Below, one piece after another: positions 54,125 to 62,947 of a stretch of DNA of 64,000 bases (position 1 is its first letter; each line of letters starts with the position of its first letter). Source of the stretch: Rothia similimucilaginosa (lineage in GTDB: Bacteria; Actinomycetota; Actinomycetes; Actinomycetales; Micrococcaceae); the NCBI RefSeq assembly GCF_029850875.1, contig NZ_JAOVAM010000009.1:1-64000 (forward strand), given 5' to 3'. Both the position numbers and the translations under genes were made by a program. The notes under the pieces were generated by a model. That model did no database searches. It worked only from the letters and a program-made list of their open reading frames with translations, and had not been told where the DNA came from.

Positions 54125-56593
54125 TTAGTTCGCGTAGATGTACAGGTAGCCTGCCATAGCGTCACGGGTGACCGCAGCATTAGAGGTGGAACCGGTACCG
54201 ATACCGTTGGAGGCAGCCCACGCCAGAGCCTGGGAGGCATAGCCGCCCTGGTCCTGTGCCGGGGAACCAGCTGCACGGTACATGAACTCAGCCATGGTGG
54301 ACTCGGTGACGGCCTCCAGGGGGCGGAAGTCGCTACCGCTGATGCCCTGCTGGCTCAGCCAGAAAATCTCCTTGTATGCGGGGTGGTTGACCGGGACGTC
54401 GCTGAACGGCGAAACAGCCGGTACGTTCACTGCGGGGCGACCAGCCACGCGGTACAGGTAGGTTGCCAGCTGTGCACGGTTGACCGATGCGTTCGGGCGG
54501 AAGGTACCGTCCGCGAAGCCGATCATGATGCGGTGATCAGAGTGCCAGCTAATCTCGTTGTAGTTCGGGTTCGAATCGGACAGGTCGCTGTAGCCCAGTG
54601 CGGGGGTCTTACCCGCGAAGTCCAGGGAGGACGCTAGGATGTGCGGCAGATCGTAGTCGTGGTGGCTGAAGCCGTCAATCAGCTTCACACGGGCGTCGGA
54701 GAAGCCTGCGCCAAGGTATGCGTTGTAGCCGGACTCGACTGCGCCTCGTGCGCTCCAGGTGACGGGGTTGGTGTTACCGGAGGTGTCGTTCGCGCCAACC
54801 CACCAGTACATGGGCAGACCCTTGGTGGTTGCGTCAGCGTCGATGGAGCCGTCCGAGTCTCCACCTGCGACCATGATGGAGCCGCCACCGTTACGCCATG
54901 TGGTGTTGTGGTCGGTCAGCTCATAGGTGATGAACTCAGCGCCACCAGAATAGCCCATGGTCCACACCTGGGAAGCGTCCAGGTTGTTCTGGCTGATGAA
55001 GGACTTCGCGAAGGATCGGAAGAACTCACCGTTGGTGTTCATGTCTTCCCACCAGGTGATGCCGTCGCCGGATGCATTGGTGTCCGGGGAGATGACCGGC
55101 ACGAAGACCATGTTGCGGGTGTTAGCGATCTTGCCCATTGCCGCGAGCATGCCCTCGTCGGGGGTGTAGACCTTGGACTCGTTACGCTGCCAGTAGTCAC
55201 CGTCGAAGTAGAAGACCACGCCAACAGGCTTGGAGTAGTCTAGGTTGTTCGCGTACACGTGGTACTGGGAAGTAGTACCTGCCGGGGAGGTGTAGCTCTG
55301 GTAGGTTGCAGAGCGCATGGTGCGGGCACGCTGAGTGCTCTGTTGCTTCTGTTCGGTCTTCTGCTCGACCTTAGGGGCGGCGGTTTCCGTACCCTTGGTG
55401 AGCGAATTGCTCAGAATCTGCGAGAAGTTGTAGTCGAAGTGACCCGAGCCGTTCAAAACGGTCGCGGAAACGTTGGTGTAGCCGGCGTTGCGGTAGGCGT
55501 TGTAGCCGCCCTTAACCGCGCCTCGTGCGCTCCAAGTCTGCGGGTAGGTCTCGCCGGTACCGTCATTCGCATTGGCGTACCAGTACATGGGCTGGGACTT
55601 CAGCGCATCCGAGGGGGTGCCCTCGTCCAGGCCGCCGCCAGCGACCATGATGGAGCCGCCGCTGTTACGCCAGGTCTGGGGTTTGGTGTTCAGTTCGTAG
55701 GTGATGAACTCAGCGCCGCCAGAGTAGCCCATGGTCCACACGTTGGAGGAGTCCACACCGTTAGCCGCGATGAAGGAGGATGCGAAGGCACGGAAGAACT
55801 CACCGTTACGATCCATGTCTTCCCACCAGGTCACGCCAGCATCGTAACGGTTGGTGTCCGGGGAGATGACGGGCACGAACAGCATGTTCTGTGCCGCTGC
55901 GGATGCAGCCATCTGAGCCAGCTCGCCGGAGGGGTCGTAGACCTTGGACTGATCGTTGCGCCAGTAGTCGCCGTCGAAGTAGAAGACCACGCCAACGGGC
56001 TTGGAGAAGTCCACGCCCTCAGCGTAGACGTGGTACTGCGAGGTGGTACCAGCCGGGGAAGTGTAGGACAGGAAAGTCTGGTTGGTGCGGGTTGCCGCCA
56101 CACCGGATGCTTCCTGAGTAGCCTGTGCGCTCTGCGCGGGCTGAGCGGTGGGGGTTGTAGCATTCTGGGTAGCTGCGGGGGTCTGGGCAATCTGTGCCAG
56201 GGTGGGCTGAGCGGAAGGCTGAGCCGCCTGGGTAGCCTGAACAGCCTGTGCGGACTGGAAGGTAGCCGAGGGGGTCGCCTGCTGTGCTGCCTGAGTTGCC
56301 TGAGCAGTGTAGGTTTGCTGGATGGGCTGAACCGCGGTCGTTGCGGGAATCTGTTGAGTCTGCTTTGCCTGTTCTGCCTGCTGGCGGATCTGCACAGAAA
56401 CCTGCGAGAGGGTGGGCTGCACAGTGGAGGTGAACAGGGGCTTGGGAGCGGTGGTTGCGGTAGCTGCGCCGGGAATGTCCTGAACAACGGGTGCGAATGC
56501 GGAAGCGGGTGCTACCAGGGTGCTACCGAGTACGGAGGGTACGGCGATAGCTGCCAGGGAGCCAGCCTTAACGGTACGGGGGCGAAGTGCCAT
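54125..56593 (-). CDS. Secreted protein with two tandem alpha/beta-hydrolase domains and an SLH-like tail
   Basis: This 822-aa protein has a signal sequence ending near SAFAPV and a long Gln/Thr/Ala-rich linker (about 45-170). Two very similar hydrolase domains follow (about 175-410 and 435-655). Each starts SYTSPAGTTSQYHVYA and has FYFDGDYW, VPVISPDTN and the nucleophile elbow WTMGYSGGAEFITYEL with the Ser in GYSGG. The C-terminus (about 665-822) holds SLH-like repeats, FADGTFRPNASVNRAQLATYLYR and SDVPVNHPAYKEIFWL. Esterase activity is likely; the substrate is unknown. ATG 56593 has GAGGA seven bases upstream. The longest frame is 12 codons longer. Confidence 0.88.
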   Translation of the reverse strand: MALRPRTVKAGSLAAIAVPSVLGSTLVAPASAFAPVVQDIPGAATATTAPKPLFTSTVQPTLSQVSVQIRQQAEQAKQTQQIPATTAVQPIQQTYTAQATQAAQQATPSATFQSAQAVQATQAAQPSAQPTLAQIAQTPAATQNATTPTAQPAQSAQATQEASGVAATRTNQTFLSYTSPAGTTSQYHVYAEGVDFSKPVGVVFYFDGDYWRNDQSKVYDPSGELAQMAASAAAQNMLFVPVISPDTNRYDAGVTWWEDMDRNGEFFRAFASSFIAANGVDSSNVWTMGYSGGAEFITYELNTKPQTWRNSGGSIMVAGGGLDEGTPSDALKSQPMYWYANANDGTGETYPQTWSARGAVKGGYNAYRNAGYTNVSATVLNGSGHFDYNFSQILSNSLTKGTETAAPKVEQKTEQKQQSTQRARTMRSATYQSYTSPAGTTSQYHVYANNLDYSKPVGVVFYFDGDYWQRNESKVYTPDEGMLAAMGKIANTRNMVFVPVISPDTNASGDGITWWEDMNTNGEFFRSFAKSFISQNNLDASQVWTMGYSGGAEFITYELTDHNTTWRNGGGSIMVAGGDSDGSIDADATTKGLPMYWWVGANDTSGNTNPVTWSARGAVESGYNAYLGAGFSDARVKLIDGFSHHDYDLPHILASSLDFAGKTPALGYSDLSDSNPNYNEISWHSDHRIMIGFADGTFRPNASVNRAQLATYLYRVAGRPAVNVPAVSPFSDVPVNHPAYKEIFWLSQQGISGSDFRPLEAVTESTMAEFMYRAAGSPAQDQGGYASQALAWAASNGIGTGSTSNAAVTRDAMAGYLYIYAN

Positions 56594-57743
56594 GGGGTTG
56601 TCCTCATTGTTAATGTTTCTGGGGCGCAAAGGCCCGTAAGTGGTTGAGTGATAGATGGTCGATAGGTGAGACGTCCTATGGGCGGTCGGCCTGCGGATGT
56701 GACGCTACCCGGAACGCTTCCATCAACCAGCCCGTACGTGTTGCGGGGGTGTCTGATGTGATGGAGGGCGCGGGGCCAATCCGGAGAACTGCGCGGTGAA
56801 CCGCGGTGACCATGTACTCAAAGCTACCAGGTCAAAAAGCCTTTTCCAGCGGTTTTTTGGGGCTATTTTTGGGTATCGAACAAAATTAGATCTTAACTAG
56901 AGTTTTTCTTCAACTTCTAGCCGAACTTAAGCCACCCTCAAGTAGAGGTTGAATGGGCTGTTTTTCCTTGATTTTCCGGGGTTTTTGAATGTTTCTTGAA
57001 CAATTTTCAAAAACCCTATAATTAACTCGAATGTTTCACCTGTGACTACAATCACTTTCATAGTGAATTGTTGCACTCGAAGCCCATTTTTTGCCAAAAA
57101 CCCCGGAATTCCGGGATAAAACGGGTGATTTCCAAGCCAGGAATATAGGCAACTTTCGCATATTCCACTTTGAGAATGCACTTTGAGGCAAAAATATCCC
57201 CTCACCACTCCCTCACTCAGGTATCCTTTTGGACCCCTTATCACGTTCTTGAGCCCCACCCCAGAACCCCCTTCAGAGCCCCTTTTTGAGGGACCCAAAA
57301 GCAGCACCTCAAGAAGGCATAACCGCTGGCCAATAACTGCCCAAAAGCAGCTCTGCCCCACCCTATGAGCACACCCGCCTAAGCCTCGATAGAGACACTG
57401 AGGAACACCTCGAAAGACACATCGGGAGACATTCAGAGGACCAGCCCAAGGTGCTTTCAAAGCAGTTCTCTAAGGAAGTTTCGAGAGGCTCGAAGATCCA
57501 CGTTAAGCACCTCTGAAGGGTCAGCAGGCAAGTCCCCGCCAACTTCTCCGAAGCGCCCTCATAAAGGGCAGGTCAACCTCGACAAGGCTCAGAAGATCCC
57601 CTCCACGGATTACAGAAGGCATGAGATAAAGAGAGCCGCCCAACAGGCGACAGGCAGGCGGCAAAAGAAGATAGGCAGGCGAGAGCACAGGTTTTGGTGA
57701 ATAAAAAAACTCCCGATAGCTAAAAGCTATCGGGAGTTATCCG
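56594..57743. other. 1.15-kb stretch without a supported gene
   Basis: The hydrolase promoter lies near 56594-56800. At 56800-57150 the DNA is AT-rich, with A/T runs and a CCCCGGAATTCCGGG palindrome near 57102. A 177-residue minus-strand frame (56927-57460) is rich in Cys/Gly, lacks a ribosome binding site and matches no family. The 57150-57700 part has no long frame in good codon use. A small RNA or a decayed gene is possible. Confidence 0.55.
57708..57738 (-). terminator. Rho-independent terminator of the initiator tRNA gene
   Basis: Fourteen base pairs (57708-57721 with 57725-57738) with a 3-base loop and seven T after it on the minus strand, only 6 bp past the tRNA 3' end. Confidence 0.95.
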
Positions 57744-57817
57744 TTGCGGGGACAGGATTTGAACCTGCGACCTCCGGGTTATGAGCCCGGCGAGCTACCG
57801 AACTGCTCCACCCCGCG
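57744..57817 (-). tRNA. Initiator tRNA-fMet (CAT)
   Basis: 74 nt. The first base C1 and A72 are unpaired and the anticodon stem has three G-C pairs (GGG with CCC). Both mark the initiator. The anticodon loop is CTCATAA. The T-arm has GGTTCAAATCC. The CCA end is not encoded. A strong terminator follows. Confidence 0.95.
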
Positions 57818-57891
57818 GCGACTCATATAACTATACAGACCCAGAACCGGTCACGCAAGCCAAAATCATTATTTGTAACCAAGCACACAAA

Positions 57892-57923
57892 AACGGGGTG
57901 GAAGCCATTGCTTCCACCCCGTT
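57892..57923 (-). terminator. Rho-independent terminator of the UPF0182 gene
   Basis: AACGGGGTGGAAGC (57892-57905) pairs with GCTTCCACCCCGTT (57910-57923) and TTTTT follows on the minus strand. Confidence 0.9.
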
Positions 57924-58066
57924 CCATCAGAGACCGCTAGAGGTAGCCAGTAGGAGCCGTACCCAGTGCAGGCTCCGGTTCTAGGTCGAGGACGCTAGAC
58001 CCAGAAACCCAAGCGCCTAGTGGGTGTACTCCCCCACTACCCCAGCACCTTGTACTTCACAGCACC

Positions 58067-61000
58067 TTAACGAGAAGCCAAAGCGCTGGCGCTGGGCTTC
58101 GCGCTTGCAGGGGCGCTTGCAGAAGCCGCAGCACTTGGAGTCGTAGAGGTACTGGGAGCTGCCGATGCAGAAGCCTTAGCGGAAGCTGTACTCTGCGCCT
58201 CCTCAGCCTCCAGAGCCTTATTCACGGCTGCTTCCAGACGCTTCTGAGCCTCACCATAGGCTGCCCAGTCACCCTTCTTCATTGCCGCATCAGCATCGGT
58301 CATCGCCTTCGAGGCATCCGTCAGAGCCTGCTTCAGCTCCGAAGACTGCGAAACAGACGAAGCCCCGGTCGAAGCGCCCGAAGAACCAGAAGCCGAGGGG
58401 CTAGCCGACGATGAACCGTCCAGCTTCACACCCGAAGAGCCATCAAACACCTGGTTCAGCGCCTCCTCCAGAGTCGGTGCGAAACCGACCTTGTCGCCGA
58501 AGCTTACCAATACACGCTGCAGACGCGGGTACTTAGCGTCACCGCTCGACTGCACATACACCGGCTGAACGTACAGCATGCCACCGCCCACCGGCAAAGT
58601 CAGCATATTGCCGTTAATAACCTCAGACGAACCGCGGCGCAGAAGGTTCAACTGGTTCGACACCTCAGCATCAGAGTTAAAAATGTTCTGAGCCTGACCC
58701 GGACCGGGAACCACCGAAGAACGTGGCAGCTCCAGCAGACGCAGCTTACCGTAATCGGGGCTACGCTCGCCGTCCTTACCGGTACCAGCATCACCATTAG
58801 CGGCAAGGAAGCCGTACATCACGTTACGAGAGTTCGAATCGCTCTGCTGAGGAATGAACGTAGTCGTCAACGAGAAGTGCGCACGAGAATCCCCAGGCAT
58901 CTGCAGGGACAGGTAGTAGGGCGAAATCGGCTGGTTACGATCATTGGTCGGGTCGTTCGGAATCGACCAGACATCATCACCGGCGTAGAAGCTATTGGCG
59001 TTCGTCACGTGGTACTTGTTCAGCATGGTGCGCTGAATATTGAACATGTCAGTCGGGTAACGCACGTGGCTCATCAGCGAAGCGTTCATCTCACGGTAGC
59101 TCTTCACCGTGCCAGGGAAAACACCCTGCCACGCCTTCAGCACCGGGTCCTGCTCATCCCATGCATACAGGGTCACCGAACCGTCATACGCGTCCACGGT
59201 AGCCTTCACCGAGTTACGGATGTAGTTCACCGAGTTAGAACGCTGAGTACCCGCAGCAGTTGCTGCATCTTGGGAACTACCCTGCGCGTAGGGGAACTGA
59301 TCGCTCGTGGTGTAAGCATCTACTATCCACTGCACGCGGTTATTCACAATCGCCGGATACGGCTTAGAATCGACGCTCAGGTACGGCGCCACCTTACGCA
59401 CACGATCGAGCGGATTGCGTTCGTACAGAATCTGCGAACCCTCACGCACCGCATCCGAAAGCAGAATGTCAGAGGACTGGAACTTAATCGCGTAGGACAG
59501 GCGAGCCAGCAGCGAATCAACGCGCGGACCACCATAACCGGCGAAAGTGTACTTCGCATCGGAGGCGTTAGTTTCCTCAGCAGAGAGCGGACGGTCCAGC
59601 TCCAGGGTATCGCCCTTACCGCCCACAATCGAATACTCTGGTGAACTCATGCCAAAGTAAATACGAGGCTCGTAGTCCTCGCTCAGAGCACCGGTCGCCT
59701 TAATGCCGGACTGCAAGAACTTCGGGTTACCCGCAGAATCCACCTGGTTACCGTACGCGGCGATCACACCGTAACCGTGGGTGTACACCACGTGGCGGTT
59801 ATACCAAGAATCGCCACTCGTCTGCGCCGGGTTCAGCTCACGAGCCGCCAACACCGTATCCTGCGTGGTGTTACCCACCGAATAGCGGTCCACCGCCAGC
59901 TGCGAATCAAAACGGTAGTACGGACGGAACTGCTGCATCTGAGCAAACGCCGAGGACACAACATTCGGATCCAACAGACGAATATTCGCAATGGTCGCGC
60001 TCGAAGAGCTCAACGCACCGGCACGGGTATCAATCGTCGCGTCATACGGGGTGGCCTCAATCTTATCCAGACCGTACGCGTAACGGGTCGCATCAATATT
60101 GCGCTGAATGAACTTCGCCTGAGCACCCTGCTCATTCGGAACCACCTGGAACCGCTGAACGATCCACGGGTATAGGCCGCCAGCAACCACAGCAACAATT
60201 ACCAGCATCGCGGTGCTAATCAGTGGCAAACGCCAACGATTCATCGAAGCCGCCACCACAAACATGAGCGCCACCAGCAGAGCAGAAATCGCCAAAATAG
60301 CGTTCACCGGGATTGACGAGTTCACGTCCGTGTACATTGCACCAGCCCAGCGGCCCACCTGCTGCTGAGTCGACGAATAACGATCCAGCCAGAAACTCAC
60401 CGCACGAGTCAGCAAGAACGCAGCCACCACAATCGCAGCGTGACGACGGAACGCCACGGTAGTGCTCATACCGCCCGGCTGCACCTTAATACCACCGTAG
60501 AAGTAGTGCATGAACAGGCCCGCGAGCGCCGATAGCACCACAGCGGAGGTCACCAGAGTCACCACCATGCGGAAGAACGGCAACGCAAACAGGAAGAACC
60601 CGTAATCCAGGCCGAACTCGGGGTCAGTCTTACCGAAGGACTGCTGGTTGAAGAACAGCGCGACGGTGCTCCACTGAGTCATCGTCGCCGAAGCAATGAA
60701 CAGACCCAGCAGTAGCGGAACCGCAATCAGCAGAACCTTACGCGCCTTATCCACGCTCTCATGATAGCGGCGCATGCTCTCTTCAGCACGCTGCTGACCA
60801 AATACGTCACGCAGCATCTGCTCGGCAGCATCCGTGCCGCTGGTCGGTACGCTCTGATTCGGGTTCGGCGTCGCCTGCGGCTTCTTCTCGGGGTCCGGAG
60901 CCACATCAGCATGACGGACCGCGTAGGACATCGAAGTCCACAGCGGCACAGAAACCACCAGGGCAGCCACAACAAATACAGCTGCCTTCAACAAAATCTG

Positions 61001-61186
61001 GGTAGTGAACACGGTGCTATAACCCAGCTGGTCAAACCACAGCCAGTCCGTGTACACCTGGGACGCACCCACAAACGCAGCAATGAGCACCGCCACCACA
61101 GCAATCGTTGCCTTCAGGGGGCTACGGCGCTTGGGGGCAGGATTCGTCGGCTTGGGATGCGCGGTGTTATTGGTCGATTCAGACAC
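58067..61186 (-). CDS. UPF0182 family membrane protein
   Basis: This 1039-aa protein has about seven helices in the first ~350 residues, then a large extracellular domain (to about 900). A Ser/Ala-rich, partly helical tail (SASPSASGSSGAS and repeated SASA/PSAS units) ends the protein. The signature of COG1615 is seen in YTDWLWFDQLGYSTVF, GYGVIAAYGN and YYLSLQMPGDSRAHF. Its function is unknown; the family is conserved in actinobacteria next to ylbL and the zincin-2 gene (Rv3193c beside Rv3194c and Rv3195). Start GTG with AGGA upstream. Confidence 0.92.
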   Translation of the reverse strand: MSESTNNTAHPKPTNPAPKRRSPLKATIAVVAVLIAAFVGASQVYTDWLWFDQLGYSTVFTTQILLKAAVFVVAALVVSVPLWTSMSYAVRHADVAPDPEKKPQATPNPNQSVPTSGTDAAEQMLRDVFGQQRAEESMRRYHESVDKARKVLLIAVPLLLGLFIASATMTQWSTVALFFNQQSFGKTDPEFGLDYGFFLFALPFFRMVVTLVTSAVVLSALAGLFMHYFYGGIKVQPGGMSTTVAFRRHAAIVVAAFLLTRAVSFWLDRYSSTQQQVGRWAGAMYTDVNSSIPVNAILAISALLVALMFVVAASMNRWRLPLISTAMLVIVAVVAGGLYPWIVQRFQVVPNEQGAQAKFIQRNIDATRYAYGLDKIEATPYDATIDTRAGALSSSSATIANIRLLDPNVVSSAFAQMQQFRPYYRFDSQLAVDRYSVGNTTQDTVLAARELNPAQTSGDSWYNRHVVYTHGYGVIAAYGNQVDSAGNPKFLQSGIKATGALSEDYEPRIYFGMSSPEYSIVGGKGDTLELDRPLSAEETNASDAKYTFAGYGGPRVDSLLARLSYAIKFQSSDILLSDAVREGSQILYERNPLDRVRKVAPYLSVDSKPYPAIVNNRVQWIVDAYTTSDQFPYAQGSSQDAATAAGTQRSNSVNYIRNSVKATVDAYDGSVTLYAWDEQDPVLKAWQGVFPGTVKSYREMNASLMSHVRYPTDMFNIQRTMLNKYHVTNANSFYAGDDVWSIPNDPTNDRNQPISPYYLSLQMPGDSRAHFSLTTTFIPQQSDSNSRNVMYGFLAANGDAGTGKDGERSPDYGKLRLLELPRSSVVPGPGQAQNIFNSDAEVSNQLNLLRRGSSEVINGNMLTLPVGGGMLYVQPVYVQSSGDAKYPRLQRVLVSFGDKVGFAPTLEEALNQVFDGSSGVKLDGSSSASPSASGSSGASTGASSVSQSSELKQALTDASKAMTDADAAMKKGDWAAYGEAQKRLEAAVNKALEAEEAQSTASAKASASAAPSTSTTPSAAASASAPASAKPSASALASR

Positions 61187-61350
61187 AATTCCTCGCTCAT
61201 CATATGTTCAGAGAAAATAACTGCCTTTAAGTATCTCAGAGGTACAGCAGAAGGGCAGAAACTCGTAGAAGCTCGGGGCGAAATATGACCGGGTTAAGAG
61301 ATTTTGAGGCGCGAAATAATGAGGTGAGGACAGAGAAAAGGACGCAGAAC

Positions 61351-61378
61351 AGCCCCGGTACCGTAAAGTACCGGGGCT
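61351..61378 (-). terminator. Hairpin after ylbL
   Basis: AGCCCCGGTAC (61351-61361) pairs with GTACCGGGGCT (61368-61378) around a 6-base loop, with a weak T-run. Confidence 0.65.
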
Positions 61379-61425
61379 GACTTCTACGTTATACGGGTTA
61401 GAACCTCTCGGAGAGAAACGTTACG

Positions 61426-62649
61426 TTAGGAGCCGCAACGGGGCAGGGAATCATCCGGTGTACCGGACTTAATCGCCTCCACCGTCTTCACCGCCTCATC
61501 CAGGGTCGACACCGGAATCACAGTCATCGTGCCGCTCACCTGACCGGCGTGATAGTAGTTGAACAGGTCGGGGTCCTGCGCCTGCATCTTCACAATCGAA
61601 TCGCAGTTCTCCTTCGGCGCCAAGAAATAACGCGCACCGTAACGGCCCGTCGCCAGGATCTTATACTTAATGCCGCCAATTGCGCCAACCTTACCGTCAG
61701 CATCAATCGTGCCAGTACCCGAAATGTAGCTACGGTATGGGTCGCCTCCGGCGTCCTCATCGGCGAGCAGAGTACCCTCACTCAGTTTATCGACCGTACC
61801 CAGCGCGAGCATCAGACCCGCGCTCGGACCGCCCACACCGTCCAGGTTGTACTGCACGTGCGCCGGCAGGTCATAGCTCTGCTTCAAGCCAGCACCCAGA
61901 ATCCAGCGGCTATTGTCACTGGAACGAACCGGGGTCAGCTTAAACGTCTGCTGCGTGCCGTCACGTTCCACGGTCACGTCAATCGGCGAACCGTTCGAGG
62001 CGTTTACCGCCTTCGGAACATCGGTGAGGGTCTCAATTTGATTCTCCCCCACCTTCACGATGCGGTCATCAGCCTTCAGCGCGCTCGCGGCCGGGGAACC
62101 CTCGACCGTGGAAAGCACCTGAACCTTCTCATTCACTGCCATCTTCAGCTCGCGCATCGCCGCGACCTTCGCCTGAGTCTGCGAATCAGCCATCTGCGCG
62201 CCGGTCGCCGCCGTTGCCTGTTCATGGCTCACGTGCGGGTACAGGGCATCGGTCGGCACCACGAGACTACGGTTACCGTCAAACGCCAACCAGCTGTAGA
62301 AAGCCTCCGCGCCGGACAGCTCTGTGTACGGGCCACCCGAAACCGACACCGTGGTCATGTTCATCTTGCCAAACGTCTTATAGCTGGGAGCGCCAGAAAC
62401 CTCAATGACATCCTTCTCCTGGTACGTTCCGAGCACGTCAAAGAGCGGGCCGGGGCCCTCCTTCACATAGGAACTGGGCAGAATAAAAGCACCAGCCAGC
62501 AGGGCGCACGTTGCCACAGCGCTGACCGAACGCAGGTTCACACGGCGCGGGGCAAAACGCGAAAAACGCTTAGCCGCCTTCTCATCACTCTTCACACTCG
62601 CGGAGACGGCGTTCGATTGTTGCTCAGCATCAGGGGTGGACTTAGTCAT
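61426..62649 (-). CDS. YlbL-family membrane PDZ/Lon-like protease
   Basis: This 407-aa protein has one N-terminal membrane helix (about 45-60), then an extracellular PDZ domain (VEGSPAASALKADDRIVKVGENQIETL) and a C-terminal Lon-type protease domain. The catalytic Ser is in GVGGPSAGLMLALG and the Lys in IGGIKYKILA. The family (Rv3194c in M. tuberculosis, YlbL in Bacillus) is an exported serine/lysine protease; substrates are unknown. A Ser/Asn-rich N-terminal tail of ~35 residues is cytoplasmic. No good ribosome binding site precedes ATG 62649. Confidence 0.93.
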   Translation of the reverse strand: MTKSTPDAEQQSNAVSASVKSDEKAAKRFSRFAPRRVNLRSVSAVATCALLAGAFILPSSYVKEGPGPLFDVLGTYQEKDVIEVSGAPSYKTFGKMNMTTVSVSGGPYTELSGAEAFYSWLAFDGNRSLVVPTDALYPHVSHEQATAATGAQMADSQTQAKVAAMRELKMAVNEKVQVLSTVEGSPAASALKADDRIVKVGENQIETLTDVPKAVNASNGSPIDVTVERDGTQQTFKLTPVRSSDNSRWILGAGLKQSYDLPAHVQYNLDGVGGPSAGLMLALGTVDKLSEGTLLADEDAGGDPYRSYISGTGTIDADGKVGAIGGIKYKILATGRYGARYFLAPKENCDSIVKMQAQDPDLFNYYHAGQVSGTMTVIPVSTLDEAVKTVEAIKSGTPDDSLPRCGS

Positions 62650-62947
62650 GGTTTCTACAGTACCGGATAAACCTGCTTTTCAACACGCGGGCGGTCACCG
62701 TTACCCCGCTAAAAATAGAGTAACCAGGAGGCGGTCACGCTCTGACCCGCACCACGCTTTGTCAGCACCTGACCGTGACAACGGCACGAAAAAACTCCCA
62801 AACCCTGACCCCAAAGACAAGATTGTGAGCCCTTAGCTGATTAACCCGCCTCCACAGCAATGACACGGGAAATTCTCAGCAAAAATCGGTAGGCTGGACA
62901 GCGAGCGGGCCAGCTACGCCCACCCCCGGATTACGAAAGGCTTCTAC
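62650..62947. other. Divergent promoter region between ylbL and the zincin-2 gene
   Basis: 298 bp with no gene. The promoters of both genes must lie here; no clear hexamers are seen. Confidence 0.45.

Noticed and set aside
56927-57460. 177-aa minus-strand ORF
   Set aside because: Cys/Gly-rich with no family, no ribosome binding site and odd codon use; more likely chance openness.
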